Shown here in pieces: positions 28,807 to 38,455 of a DNA stretch of 64,000 nucleotides. The notes under the pieces are model-generated. The model made no database searches, was not told the DNA's origin, and worked only from the letters and a program-made list of their open reading frames with translations. The DNA is from Paracoccaceae bacterium (GTDB lineage: Bacteria; Pseudomonadota; Alphaproteobacteria; Rhodobacterales; Rhodobacteraceae). Numbering within the stretch: position 1 is the stretch's first letter; each line of letters opens with the position of its first letter. The stretch covers positions 124,001-188,000 of the forward strand of contig JALSJM010000008.1 in the NCBI GenBank assembly GCA_026989355.1. Direction: 5' to 3'. Both the position numbers and the translations under genes were made by a program.

Positions 28807-29952
28807 ATGAAACCATTCCCGATGCTGACGGCAGCCCTGGTTACGGCGTTTCTCTACGTGCTCATGTTCGAACGCGACACGCTGATGAGCATGGCCGGGC
28901 GCGCGCCATCACAGCCCCAGGCACAGGCCGACTCCCCCCGCCCGCTCCCCCCGGCACAGGCCCCGACACAGGCGGCAGCGCAGCCGGAGGGCCACGACGA
29001 CGCAGTGCTGGCAAGCGTGGTTGTCCTGCGCTCCGAAGCGCGCAACCTGGCCGATACGGTGCTGCTGCACGGCCAGACCGAGGCTTCGCGCATGGTCCAG
29101 GTCAAGGCCGAAACCTCGGGACGGGTGATCAGCCAGCCCATGCAGAAGGGCGCGCGGGTTTCGCAGGGGCAGATCCTGTGCCGGATCGACGAGGACGTGC
29201 GCCCCGCCCGTCTGGCCGAGGCGCGGGCGCGGCTTGCCGAGGCCCGGATCAATTTCGAAGCTGCCAACCGCCTGAAGGACAAGGGCTTTGCCTCGCAAAC
29301 CCGCGCCTCGGCAATGGCGGCGGCGCTCGAGGCGGCAAGGGCCGCGGTAACCACGGCCGAGGCCGAACTTGAGCGCACCCGCATCCGCGCCCCCTTCGAC
29401 GGGGTGCTCGAAGCCGACACCGCCGAACTGGGCAGCTTGCTGCAGCCGGGCGCGCCCTGTGCCACCGTGCTGCAGCTCGATCCGGTGCGGCTGGTCGGCC
29501 ATGTGCCCGAAACCCAGGTGGACAGGATCACTCCCGGAGCCGAAGCGGGCGGGCGCATGACCGACGGCACCAGGGTGCGCGGCCGCGTGAGCTTTGTAGC
29601 GAAACGCGCCGATCCGCTGACCCGCACCTTCCGGGTGGAAGTGGAGTCCCCCAATCCCGATCTGACGCTGCGCGCCGGGCAGACGGTGGAAATCCTGATC
29701 CGCACCGGCAACCGCAAGGCCCACCTGCTGCCGCAATCGGTCCTGACGCTGAACGATGCGGGCATTCTCGGGGTGCGCATCGTCGATGAAGACCGCATCG
29801 TCCGCTTCAGACCGGCAACCATCCTGCGCGACAGCTCGGAAGGGGTCTGGCTGGCGGGGCTTCCCGAACGGGCCGAGGTGATCGTGGTCGGCCAGGAATA
29901 TGTGGTCGAGGGCGTCAGGGTGGCCGTCACCTATCGGGAGAACGGCGCATGA
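28807..29952 (+). CDS. RND efflux periplasmic adaptor (membrane fusion protein)
   Basis: The adaptor links the inner-membrane RND pump to an outer-membrane channel. The 381-residue product has an N-terminal membrane anchor (about residues 4-18) and no lipobox, a Pro/Ala/Gln-rich spacer, and the barrel-sandwich halves around GRVISQPMQKGARVSQGQILCRID and TRIRAPFDGVLEADTAELGSLLQPG. An alpha-helical hairpin lies between them, and a beta-barrel follows with VSFVAKRADPLTRTFRVEVE. ATG at 28807 begins the anchor; the longer upstream frame is charged and unlike the family. It overlaps the permease start by 4 bp (ATGA). Confidence 0.93.
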   Translation: MKPFPMLTAALVTAFLYVLMFERDTLMSMAGRAPSQPQAQADSPRPLPPAQAPTQAAAQPEGHDDAVLASVVVLRSEARNLADTVLLHGQTEASRMVQVKAETSGRVISQPMQKGARVSQGQILCRIDEDVRPARLAEARARLAEARINFEAANRLKDKGFASQTRASAMAAALEAARAAVTTAEAELERTRIRAPFDGVLEADTAELGSLLQPGAPCATVLQLDPVRLVGHVPETQVDRITPGAEAGGRMTDGTRVRGRVSFVAKRADPLTRTFRVEVESPNPDLTLRAGQTVEILIRTGNRKAHLLPQSVLTLNDAGILGVRIVDEDRIVRFRPATILRDSSEGVWLAGLPERAEVIVVGQEYVVEGVRVAVTYRENGA

Positions 29953-32900
29953 CCGGTATCATCGACTGGGCCGCCGCCCGGGCGCGGATGGTGATTGCCT
30001 TCATCGTGCTGTCGCTGATGGCGGGCGCCTATGCCTACGCCACCCTGCCCAAGGAGGGCGAACCCGACATCGAGGTGGCCGCGCTGTTCATCTCGGTGCC
30101 CTTCCCGGGCATCTCGGCCGAAGATTCCGAGAAGCTCCTGGTCAAGCCCATGGAGGCCGAGCTTTCCGATCTCGACGGGCTGAAGAAGATCAGCAGCACC
30201 GCCGCCGAAAACTATGCCGGCGTGGTGCTGGAGTTCGATTACGACTGGAACAAGAGCAAGATCATCTCGGACGTTCGCGACCGGATGACCAAGGCCGAGG
30301 CCAGATTTCCCGACGGGGCCGAGAAATATTCGCTGAACGAGATCAACTTCTCTGCCTTTCCGGTCATCATCGTCGATCTGGCCGGCGACGTGCCCGAACG
30401 CACCCTGCTGCGCGTGGCGCGCCAGCTTCAGGACCGGCTCGAAGCGCTGGAACCGGTGCTCGAAGCCGGGCTTGCCGGCGCACGCGACGAGATGGTCGAA
30501 GTGGTGATCGATCCGCTGCGCCTCGAGGCCTACAACGTGACCGCGGCCCGGCTGATCGAGGTGGTGACCCAGAACAACCTGCTGGTGCCCGCCGGCGAGG
30601 TGGAAACCCCGGGCGGGGCGTTTTCGCTCAAGCTGCCCTCGTCATTCGACGGGCCAGGCGACGTGATGGCGCTGCCGGTCAAGACCAACGGCGACCGGGT
30701 GGTCACGCTCGGCGATCTGGCCGACATCCGCCTGACCTTCGAAGACCGCAAGGGCACCGCGCGCTTCAACGGCAATCCGACGCTGGCGCTGCAGGTGGTC
30801 AAGCGCAAGGGCTACAACCTGCTCGATACCACCGCGCTGGTGCGCGCCGAGGTCGAGAAGGCGCGCGCCGAATGGCCCGAAGAACTGAAGGCAACGGTGC
30901 ATCTGGGCACCTCGAACGATCAGTCGCGTATCGTCGGCAGCATGATCCGCCAGCTCGAAGGTTCGGTGCTGACGGCGATCGCGCTGGTGATGATCGTGGT
31001 GCTGGCCAGCCTCGGCACCCGATCGGCGCTGCTGGTCGGCTTTGCCATCCCCACCTCGTTCCTGCTGACATTCGCACTGCTGGCGGTGATGGGTATCACC
31101 ATCTCCAACATCGTGATGTTCGGCCTGATCCTGGCCGTGGGCATGCTGGTGGACGGCGCCATCGTGGTGGTGGAATACGCCGACAAGCGGATCAGCCAGG
31201 GCGTGGGGCCGATGCATGCCTATGTCGAGGCCGCCAAGCGCATGTTCTGGCCGATCGTCTCATCCACCGCCACCACGCTTTGTGCCTTCCTGCCGATGCT
31301 GTTCTGGCCCGGGGTGGCAGGGCAATTCATGGGCATGCTGCCGGTAACGCTGATCTTCGTGCTGTCGGCCAGCCTGCTGGTGGCTCTGGTTTACCTGCCG
31401 GTAATGGGCGGCGTCTCGGGGCGCATGTCACGCACCTTCGCCCGCGCTTCGGCGGCGCTGCGCCCGCTGCCGCTGGCGCTGCGCCTGGGGCTGGTTGCGG
31501 TATCTCTGGCGCTGCTGTTCGTAGCGCTGATGCAATCCCTGAACCCCGGGTTCCTGTTTGCCGGAAAACCGCCGCAGCCGGGCCTGGCAGGACTGCTGCC
31601 CGGTGCATTGCTGTTCGTGGTTTCGACGATTGCCAGCTCGATCACCATCGGTGCCGTCAGGCCCGCACCGCGCAGCGGGCCGGTTACCGGCCAGCGCCGC
31701 CGCGGCGCCTTCGGCCGGTTCATCCGGATGATCATTTCCAACCCGGTCATGCCGGTGGTTGCCATTGCTCTGGTGCTGGGCATGGTGGTGGCGGTATTCG
31801 CCTATTACGGCAAGCACAACAACGGCACCGAATTCTTCGTGGATGGCGAACCCGAAATCGCCATCGTCTATGTGCGTCAGCGCGGCAACCTTTCGCTGGC
31901 CGAGAAGGACGCGCTGCTGCGCCAGGCCGAAGAAATCGTGCTGACCACCCCCGGTGTGAAGACCGCCTTTGCCTTCGCCGGTGAAGGGGGGCTCAACCAG
32001 AATACCGGCGGCGCCCAGCCCCCGCGCGATGCGATCGGCCAGATCCAGCTTGAATTGATCCCCTGGGAAGAACGCATCGGTCAGCCCGAAATCGGTGGCA
32101 AGCGGGTGATCGAGAACCTGCGCCAGCGCCTCGCCACCCTGCCCGGCATCCGCTATGACATGCTGGTGCCCAACCGCGGCCCGGCCGCTGCGAAGCCGGT
32201 GCATCTGCGTCTGCGCGGCGACGATTCCGAAGCCCTTGCCGAGGCCGCCCGGATCGTGCGCCGCAAGTTCGAGGAAACCCCCGGCCTGATCGACATCGAA
32301 GATACCCTGCCCCTGCCGGGGATCGACTGGGAAATCCGCGTCGATCCCGAAAAGGCCGGCCGTTACGGCGCCAATGCGGCAATGGCCGGGGCCATGGTGC
32401 AGCTGGTGACGCGCGGCATCCTGCTTGACACCATGCGGGTTGACAGCTCGGATGAAGAGATCGAGATCCGGGTGCGCCTGCCCGAAAATGACCGGGTGCT
32501 CTCGACCCTCGATTCCCTGAAGCTGCCGACTGCCATCGGCCAGGTACCGCTGTCGAACTTCATCACTCGCACCCCGGTGCAGCAGAGAGAGCAGATCGAC
32601 CGCGTGGGCCGCAAGCGTTCCTTCGACATCAAGGCGAATGTCACCAGCGGCCCGATACCGAAACGCGATCTCCGCGGCCAGCCGGTGCTTGATGCCGAAG
32701 GCAATCCGGTGATGATTCCCGTCAACGCCAACGAGCGCATCGCACAGCTGACCGGCTGGCTCGAACAGGCCCGCCCCCTGCCCCCCGGAATCACCTGGGA
32801 ATGGACCGGCGACATGGAGGAACAGAAGAAGACCGGTGCCTTCCTGGGCAAGGCCTTCCTGGCGGCGCTCGGACTGATGTTCATCATTCTGCTGGCCCAG

Positions 32901-33896
32901 TTCAACAACCTGTTCGACACGGTTCTGGTGCTGCTCGCGGTGGTGCTTTCCACCGCCGGCGTTCTGGTGGGAATGCTGGTCATGGGGCAGAAGTTCTCGA
33001 TGATCATGACAGGCACCGGCGTGGTGGCGCTGGCCGGAATCGTGGTCAACAACAACATCGTGCTGATCGACACCTATCAGGAATATTCCCGCTACATGCC
33101 CCGCCTCGAGGCGATCATCCGCACCGCCGAAGATCGCATCCGCCCGGTGCTGCTGACCACCATCACCACCATGGCCGGCCTGGCGCCGATGATGTTCGGG
33201 CTGTCGCTCGATTTCGCCAACGGCGGCTATACGATCGACAGCCCCACCGCCCTGTGGTGGAAACCGCTGGCCACCGCCGTGGTGTTCGGCCTTGGTATCG
33301 CCACCGTGCTGACGCTGATCTTCACGCCGGCGATGCTGGCGCTGCGGGTCTGGCTGGCAAAGGGTGCCTACGGGCTGTTCACCCGCCTTGGCGCGGCCCT
33401 GGGCGGCCCCGGCAGCCGGCTGGCGCGTGACGGCGCACTGACCCGGGCCGTGGCACGCATCCGGGGGGGCGATCTGCTGTGGGATGCCCGCCTGCCGGTG
33501 CTCAGGCTTGACCAGCCGGTCGCCGCTGCACCGGCAAGCCCGCTGCGCCGCAATACCCGGGCCGAAGAACACGGCCCCCCCCTCCCCGGCGAAGCCCCCG
33601 CCGACAGGCCCGGGAAACCGCCCGCCGGCAGGCCCGGCGATGAGGTGGTGCAGCTTGATGAGCTGCGCAGGGTTTTCACCGGACACCGGAAACCCGCGGC
33701 AAAGGCCGCAGGCAATACCGAAACCCCGCCCACCAACGAGGACATGGATGATGACGTGGTGCGGCTGAGCGATCTGCGCCGGGTATTGTCGGGGACCGGG
33801 CGAACCCCGGAAAGAAAACCGCACGAGAGCCGCGATGGCGGAGATGACGGAGATGGCGACAAGCCCCGCCCGGGCCCGGTGAAGGCCGCCGAATAA
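29949..33896 (+). CDS. RND-family efflux permease with extended, motif-duplicated C-terminal tail
   Basis: This proton-driven inner-membrane pump is 1315 residues against the usual 1020-1100. The standard layout is visible: first span near residue 10-30, porter domain, TM4 with the acidic relay LVDGAIVVVEYADKR (where AcrB has DD, here D-G), a second porter half and the final bundle with GIVVNNNIVLIDTYQE. Extra hydrophobic sequence is inserted after the first bundle (about residues 500-570). The cytoplasmic tail (about 1150-1315) is Pro/Gly/Asp-rich and contains DEVVQLDELRRVFTG and DDVVRLSDLRRVLSG, a duplicated 15-residue motif. Substrates are unknown. The adaptor gene overlaps its start. Confidence 0.93.
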   Translation: MTGIIDWAAARARMVIAFIVLSLMAGAYAYATLPKEGEPDIEVAALFISVPFPGISAEDSEKLLVKPMEAELSDLDGLKKISSTAAENYAGVVLEFDYDWNKSKIISDVRDRMTKAEARFPDGAEKYSLNEINFSAFPVIIVDLAGDVPERTLLRVARQLQDRLEALEPVLEAGLAGARDEMVEVVIDPLRLEAYNVTAARLIEVVTQNNLLVPAGEVETPGGAFSLKLPSSFDGPGDVMALPVKTNGDRVVTLGDLADIRLTFEDRKGTARFNGNPTLALQVVKRKGYNLLDTTALVRAEVEKARAEWPEELKATVHLGTSNDQSRIVGSMIRQLEGSVLTAIALVMIVVLASLGTRSALLVGFAIPTSFLLTFALLAVMGITISNIVMFGLILAVGMLVDGAIVVVEYADKRISQGVGPMHAYVEAAKRMFWPIVSSTATTLCAFLPMLFWPGVAGQFMGMLPVTLIFVLSASLLVALVYLPVMGGVSGRMSRTFARASAALRPLPLALRLGLVAVSLALLFVALMQSLNPGFLFAGKPPQPGLAGLLPGALLFVVSTIASSITIGAVRPAPRSGPVTGQRRRGAFGRFIRMIISNPVMPVVAIALVLGMVVAVFAYYGKHNNGTEFFVDGEPEIAIVYVRQRGNLSLAEKDALLRQAEEIVLTTPGVKTAFAFAGEGGLNQNTGGAQPPRDAIGQIQLELIPWEERIGQPEIGGKRVIENLRQRLATLPGIRYDMLVPNRGPAAAKPVHLRLRGDDSEALAEAARIVRRKFEETPGLIDIEDTLPLPGIDWEIRVDPEKAGRYGANAAMAGAMVQLVTRGILLDTMRVDSSDEEIEIRVRLPENDRVLSTLDSLKLPTAIGQVPLSNFITRTPVQQREQIDRVGRKRSFDIKANVTSGPIPKRDLRGQPVLDAEGNPVMIPVNANERIAQLTGWLEQARPLPPGITWEWTGDMEEQKKTGAFLGKAFLAALGLMFIILLAQFNNLFDTVLVLLAVVLSTAGVLVGMLVMGQKFSMIMTGTGVVALAGIVVNNNIVLIDTYQEYSRYMPRLEAIIRTAEDRIRPVLLTTITTMAGLAPMMFGLSLDFANGGYTIDSPTALWWKPLATAVVFGLGIATVLTLIFTPAMLALRVWLAKGAYGLFTRLGAALGGPGSRLARDGALTRAVARIRGGDLLWDARLPVLRLDQPVAAAPASPLRRNTRAEEHGPPLPGEAPADRPGKPPAGRPGDEVVQLDELRRVFTGHRKPAAKAAGNTETPPTNEDMDDDVVRLSDLRRVLSGTGRTPERKPHESRDGGDDGDGDKPRPGPVKAAE

Positions 33897-33996
33897 GCCG
33901 AATAAATCGTGCAAGCCACCGGAAGATCACGGAAAACGCCGCCGGAAGAAAACCGGGCGCAACAGAGCGGGCCGGCCGGCACTCGCGCCGCGCAGG

Positions 33997-35862
33997 TCAG
34001 CCCGCAGGCGCGTCTCCACCTGTCTCCCGCACGGTCCGGCGGCGTTTTTCCTCTTCGGCCTGCTGACGCTGCCACATCCGCGCATAGCGCCCCTCTTTCG
34101 CCAGCAACGCCTTGTGGGTGCCCCGCTCTGCCACCCGGCCTGCCTCGAGCACGATGATCTCGTCGGCATCCACGATGGTGGAAAGCCTGTGCGCGATGGT
34201 CAGAACCGTGCGCCCTTCGCCCAGGCGGCGCAGGCTTTCCTGGATCTCGCGCTCGGTCTCGCTGTCCAGCGCCGAGGTGGCCTCATCCAGCAGCAGGATC
34301 GGCGGGTTCTTCAGCAGCGTGCGCGCAATGCCCACCCGCTGCTTTTCGCCGCCCGAAAGCTTCAGCCCCCGCTCGCCCACCTGGGTGGCATATCCCTCGG
34401 GCAGACTCATGACGAAATCGTGGATCCGCGCCGCCTTCGCCGCTGCCTCAACCTCTTCGCGGCTGGCATCGGGGTGACCATAGGCGATGTTGTAATAGAT
34501 CGTGTCGTTGAACAGCACCGTATCCTGCGGCACGATACCGATCGCCGCGTGCAGACTTTTCTGGGTAACATCGCGGATGTCCTGACCGTCGATCCGGATG
34601 GCGCCGCCAGTGACATCATAGAAGCGGAACAGCAGCCGCCCGATGGTGGACTTGCCACTGCCTGAAGGCCCGACAATGGCCAGCGATCCCCCGCCCGGCA
34701 CGTCGAAACCTATCCCTTTCAGGATCGGGCGCGCGGGATCATAGCCGAAATGCACATCGTCAAAGGCAACCCGTCCTTCGTTCACCACAAGCGGCCTTGC
34801 ACCGGGCTTGTCCACCACCTCGGGGGGCTGTTCGAGCAGTTCGAACATGTCGGACATGTCCACCAGCGCCTGGCGGATCTCGCGATAGACGGTACCCAGG
34901 AAGTTGAGCGGCAGGGTGATCTGGATCATGTAGGCGTTGACCATCACGAAATCGCCCACCGTAAGGGTGCCGCGCCCGACCTCGATCGCCGCCAGGACCA
35001 TCACCGCCACAAGCCCCGCAGTGATGAACAGGGCCTGACCGAAATTGAGGATCGCCAGCGAATAGGATGTCTTGAGCGCCGCCTGCTCATAGCCCGCCAT
35101 GGCTCCGTCATAGCGCATCGCCTCGCGCTCTTCGGCGGCGAAATACTTGACGGTTTCGAAATTGAGCAGGCTGTCGATCGCCTTCTGGTTGGCATCGGCA
35201 TCCTGATCGTTCATCTGCTTGCGGATGCGCACCCGCCATTCGGTGATACGGAAGGTGAACCAGACATAGGCCCAGATGGTGATCACCACCACCAGCAGGT
35301 AGGAAAACCCGAAGAGCGTGAAGAAGATCGCCGCCACCATGATCAGTTCGAGGATCAGCGGACCAAGGCTGAACAGCAGGAAGCGCAACAGGAATTCCAC
35401 CCCCTTGACGCCGCGTTCGATCACCCGGCTGAGGCTGCCGGTCTTGCGGGTGATGTGATAGCGCAAACTCAGACGGTGGATATGGCGGAAGGTTTCCAGC
35501 GCCAGCTGGCGCAGGGCGCGCTGCGCCACACGGGCGAATACCGCATCGCGCAGCTGCTGCATGCCCGCCGCCATCACCCGTGCCATGCCATAGGCCACCG
35601 TCAGCCCCACGGCCCCCGCCCCAAGCGCCCAGCCCGCCGAAGGCGCATCGCCGGCAAGGGCGTTGACGGCAGCACGATAGAAGAACGGGGTGATTACCGT
35701 CACCACCTTGGCCACCACCAGCAGCAGCAGCGCAAACATCACCCGACGGCGGATCCAGGGCTGCTCTTTCGGCCACAGATAGGGAATCATGCGGCGTATG
35801 GTGCGCAGGGCACGGCGGCGATCATCGGCGGTGAATTCGGCCTTGGTGACGGTGGTGCGCAT
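33997..35862 (-). CDS. Atm1/ABCB7-type ABC exporter (fused permease-ATPase)
   Basis: Members of this half-transporter family export glutathione conjugates, polysulfides or metal-thiol species and support iron-sulfur or heavy-metal homeostasis. The 621-residue product has six membrane spans (about residues 40-330), the Atm1-type NDQDADANQKAIDSLLNFETVKYF segment in the coupling region, then a nucleotide-binding domain with GPSGSGKST, LSGGEKQRVGIAR and PPILLLDEATSALD. The start at 35862 (MRTTVTKAEFTADD) is preferred over 35919. The gene is divergent from an ArsR-family gene, and the 102 bp between them contain two palindromes. Confidence 0.93.
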   Translation of the reverse strand: MRTTVTKAEFTADDRRRALRTIRRMIPYLWPKEQPWIRRRVMFALLLLVVAKVVTVITPFFYRAAVNALAGDAPSAGWALGAGAVGLTVAYGMARVMAAGMQQLRDAVFARVAQRALRQLALETFRHIHRLSLRYHITRKTGSLSRVIERGVKGVEFLLRFLLFSLGPLILELIMVAAIFFTLFGFSYLLVVVITIWAYVWFTFRITEWRVRIRKQMNDQDADANQKAIDSLLNFETVKYFAAEEREAMRYDGAMAGYEQAALKTSYSLAILNFGQALFITAGLVAVMVLAAIEVGRGTLTVGDFVMVNAYMIQITLPLNFLGTVYREIRQALVDMSDMFELLEQPPEVVDKPGARPLVVNEGRVAFDDVHFGYDPARPILKGIGFDVPGGGSLAIVGPSGSGKSTIGRLLFRFYDVTGGAIRIDGQDIRDVTQKSLHAAIGIVPQDTVLFNDTIYYNIAYGHPDASREEVEAAAKAARIHDFVMSLPEGYATQVGERGLKLSGGEKQRVGIARTLLKNPPILLLDEATSALDSETEREIQESLRRLGEGRTVLTIAHRLSTIVDADEIIVLEAGRVAERGTHKALLAKEGRYARMWQRQQAEEEKRRRTVRETGGDAPAG

Positions 35863-35897
35863 CCTGGGCGATCCTTCCTGCGCTTTCCCCTGCCCCC

Positions 35898-35911
35898 CTG
35901 CAAGCTTGCAG
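35898..35911. promoter_or_regulatory. 14-bp perfect palindrome in the exporter/arsR divergent region
   Basis: CTGCAAGCTTGCAG is fully self-complementary and lies 36 bp upstream of the Atm1-type start. It could be an operator for the exporter promoter or an mRNA leader hairpin. Confidence 0.4.
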
Positions 35912-35938
35912 CAGGGCAACGATTGGGGTAGCTTTCAT

Positions 35939-35954
35939 TTCAAGAATGCTTGAA
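35939..35954. promoter_or_regulatory. ArsR-type operator candidate
   Basis: TTCAAG-AATG-CTTGAA is a perfect 6-4-6 inverted repeat ending 10 bp before the ArsR-family start codon. Its TTCAA...TTGAA core matches the usual ArsR/SmtB operator symmetry. Its position suggests autoregulation and perhaps joint control of the divergent exporter. Confidence 0.6.
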
Positions 35955-35964
35955 TAGTAAAGCC

Positions 35965-36459
35965 ATGGAGAAGAGTCCAGCCCTTGCCGCCCTTGCCGCG
36001 CTGGCCAACGAAACCCGGCTCGATATCCTGCGCCTTCTGGTCCCGGCGGGTGAGGAAGGTATCTGCGCGGGCAAGATCGCCAAGGCACTTGGCGCAAGTG
36101 CCTCGCGGCTGTCGTTTCACCTGGCGATCATGGAGCAGGCCGGGCTGATCCGGGCCCGCCGCATCGGACGACATTGCCATTATTCGGTAAGCTACCGGCA
36201 TCTGGGCGATCTGTTCTGCTATCTGATGAATGATTGCTGCCGGGGGCACCCGGCGATCGGACTGTGCCTGGAAACCACCGGCGAGGGCGCCGATACGGAT
36301 ACGGATACGGATGTGGAAGGAGGCAGCACATCCTGCCCGCCTCTCCGCACCGCCTGCAGCACAGGACCGGGCCGCAACTGTCAGTTGTCCCCCTCTCCGG
36401 AAGCTTCCGATCCGGCCGCAGCGGCGGGTTCTGGCACGGTAAAGACCTGCCCCGGGTAG
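35965..36459 (+). CDS. ArsR/SmtB-family transcriptional regulator with Cys-containing tail
   Basis: The winged-helix domain (about residues 5-90) is clear: [55 protein letters not shown]. It is followed by [15 protein letters not shown], a cysteine cluster that could bind metal or metalloid, as in other ArsR proteins. The remaining tail is low-complexity with three more cysteines and a TDTDTD run from a 6-bp repeat. The last 79 bp overlap the 3' end of the convergent LysM gene. ATG at 35965 is used; an in-frame TTG lies at 35950, inside the palindrome. It probably regulates itself and the divergent Atm1-type exporter. Confidence 0.88.
   Translation: MEKSPALAALAALANETRLDILRLLVPAGEEGICAGKIAKALGASASRLSFHLAIMEQAGLIRARRIGRHCHYSVSYRHLGDLFCYLMNDCCRGHPAIGLCLETTGEGADTDTDTDVEGGSTSCPPLRTACSTGPGRNCQLSPSPEASDPAAAAGSGTVKTCPG
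36295..36312. repeat. Triple 6-bp tandem repeat in the ArsR-family tail
   Basis: ACGGAT is repeated three times, preceded by a partial copy, encoding alternating Thr and Asp in the variable tail. Confidence 0.8.
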
Positions 36460-38306
36460 ATCAGGTCGGGATCGCGGATCAGATCGCGGTTGGCCTCGTA
36501 AACCCGCACGTAAAGGATGCCCTTGCCATAGTTTTCCCGCGCGATCTGCCAGAGCGTGAAGCCCGGCTGCACCGTGACCACCGCCACCTTCGGCCGCCCG
36601 GGCGCCTTTTCGGCGGTTGCTCCGGGTCCGGGAGCGGGAGAAACCGGCGCGGCGGCGGTGGCGGTGTATTCCCCGACCGGCCGGCTGGCCGCTTCGGCAG
36701 GCACGGCCGGTTCCGCATCCGCCGCAGGCGCCGTGACAGGCACCGGCCCGGCTAACCCGGAATCGGCGGATTGCATTGCACGCCCGGAGCCGGAATCCCC
36801 CCCGGCCGAAGCGGCAGCGGGCAGCGGTCCGCCATCCGCGGCGCGGCGCGGCGGGGCCTTGCCCTGGGCGGAAGATCGCGGGGCGGTTTGCCGGGCAGCT
36901 TCCCGCGTTGCACCGGTTTCGGATCCGCCTTGTGCCACAGCCTCCTGTTCCGCACCCTGCCGTTCCGAAGCCCCACCCTGCTCCGCTGCATTCCTCCTCT
37001 CCGCTTCGGCCTCTGTCCGGGCAGCCTCGGCCCGCGCCAGAACATCGGCAGATTCGCGCTTGAAAGGGGTTTCCAGCCGGCTTGTCACCTTGCCGGCTCC
37101 GTCCACCTGATCGATACGCAGCCGATAGACACCGGCGGCCACCCCGGCAAGCGGGGTCTGCCAGCGACCGTCGGCAGCGATCGCAACGGTTTCGGCCAAT
37201 GCGTTGTCAAGATAGATGCGCACATGCGCCCCGGGCAGGCCGCGTCCGGCCAGGTGCACCTCGCCGGCAGTATCATAGCTGATTGCATCAAGCACCACCC
37301 CCCGGGCATCGCCGGGCGCAGCCGGCTGCAGAAGCGTCACCCCCGAGCGATCAAGCTGCATCACCACCGGGGGGGCCTGCCCGGCACGGGCACCGCCTTC
37401 GGCAACGACCGTTTCGCCATCGGCTTTTCCCGCCGTCTCTTCCGCCGTCTCTTCCGCCGTCTCTTCCGCCGTCTCTTCCGCCGCCTCCGACGCGCCAACC
37501 GCTTCGCTGGCGGGTGATGCGGCTTCAACCGTTTCGGAAGACCGGGAGCGCACCGGCGCAATCAGGATCTCGGCCTCGGAAACCAGAGTCCTGCCATCGC
37601 CGAAATCGGCCATCAGAGACAGGCTGCGTGCCGCCTCGGAAGGCGCAAGATCGAACAGCGCAACGAATCCCCCGCGCCCGTCGGCCCTGACCTGTGCCAC
37701 TTCGCTTCCATCCAGCAGCACATGCACCAGGGCTCCCGGCCGGGCCCGGCCGGCAACCACGACCGCCCCCGCGGCATCGACCCGCACCACATCGAACGCC
37801 GGCGGTTGCGGCTGCGCGGCCCCGGCTGCTTCTTCGGCTTCGGGCGCAGCGGCAGGCGCGGCAACGGCCGCCGCGTCGGCGTCGGCGGCGGGTGGTGAGC
37901 CGAGCTCTGCGTCATCCCGCCCTGCCGCACCGCCCTCTTCAAGGGGAATCGCGGCTTCTGCCCCCGACGGCGCCGTGTCCGGGGCATCGCCCCCCTCCGC
38001 GACCGGGGAAGCGCCGGCCCCTTCGCTCCTGCCCTCTGCCGCGCCCTCTGCCGCGCCCGTGGCCGGGGGCGAATCCATGCCTGCGGCCGGGGTGGCATCC
38101 GTACGCGCACCCGAAACCGGAGACCGGCCGTCCGCAACCGTTTCCGCGGCATCCTTTCCGGTTTCGCTGCCACTCCGCCCCGAACCGCCATCGCGCATCC
38201 AGACATAGCCCGCCACCAGAAGCGCCGCCAGCGCCGCCCCCACCAGAAGCTCTTTCGTCGGCGGGGTCAGCCCGGCCGCTCCGTCATTCTTCCCGGACAT
38301 GTTCAT
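36381..38306 (-). CDS. LysM-domain membrane-anchored protein with large low-complexity region
   Basis: The roughly 641-residue protein has one N-terminal membrane span ([18 protein letters not shown]), long Ala/Glu/Gly/Pro-rich stretches, and two Ig-like blocks ([21 protein letters not shown] and [20 protein letters not shown]). A C-terminal LysM domain follows ([20 protein letters not shown]...YPGQVFTVP), which should bind peptidoglycan. It probably spans from inner membrane to cell wall. The start at 38306 follows AGGGGCG; Met codons at 38318 and 38300 are alternatives. It contains a four-copy 12-bp repeat (37431-37478) and a two-copy repeat (38031-38054). Its 3' end overlaps the convergent ArsR-family gene. 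Function is otherwise unknown. Confidence 0.85.
   Translation of the reverse strand: MNMSGKNDGAAGLTPPTKELLVGAALAALLVAGYVWMRDGGSGRSGSETGKDAAETVADGRSPVSGARTDATPAAGMDSPPATGAAEGAAEGRSEGAGASPVAEGGDAPDTAPSGAEAAIPLEEGGAAGRDDAELGSPPAADADAAAVAAPAAAPEAEEAAGAAQPQPPAFDVVRVDAAGAVVVAGRARPGALVHVLLDGSEVAQVRADGRGGFVALFDLAPSEAARSLSLMADFGDGRTLVSEAEILIAPVRSRSSETVEAASPASEAVGASEAAEETAEETAEETAEETAGKADGETVVAEGGARAGQAPPVVMQLDRSGVTLLQPAAPGDARGVVLDAISYDTAGEVHLAGRGLPGAHVRIYLDNALAETVAIAADGRWQTPLAGVAAGVYRLRIDQVDGAGKVTSRLETPFKRESADVLARAEAARTEAEAERRNAAEQGGASERQGAEQEAVAQGGSETGATREAARQTAPRSSAQGKAPPRRAADGGPLPAAASAGGDSGSGRAMQSADSGLAGPVPVTAPAADAEPAVPAEAASRPVGEYTATAAAPVSPAPGPGATAEKAPGRPKVAVVTVQPGFTLWQIARENYGKGILYVRVYEANRDLIRDPDLIYPGQVFTVPEPAAAAGSEASGEGDN
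37431..37478. repeat. Four-copy perfect 12-bp tandem repeat in the LysM gene
   Basis: CGCCGTCTCTTC is repeated four times, encoding [16 protein letters not shown] in the linker of the LysM protein. Copy-number change would preserve frame. Confidence 0.92.
38031..38054. repeat. Perfect 12-bp tandem duplication in the LysM gene
   Basis: GCCCTCTGCCGC occurs at 38031-38042 and 38043-38054, in frame, in the Ala/Glu/Gly-rich N-terminal linker. Confidence 0.85.
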
Positions 38307-38455
38307 TCGCCCCTGCATCGGGCCCTGCCCCGCGTGCCCCTTGCGGAGCCCCGCACGCGGCCCGGCATCATGCCGCGCCAACCGGCAGAGCGCTGTTGTC
38401 AGCCTGTGCGCCTTTCGCTATCACGCGGGCAAGACGCATGCAACGAAAGCAGGAC

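Noticed and set aside
31428-33914. An 828-codon minus-strand frame opposite the RND permease
   Set aside because: His/Gln/Gly-rich shadow of the permease; no ribosome site or domain.
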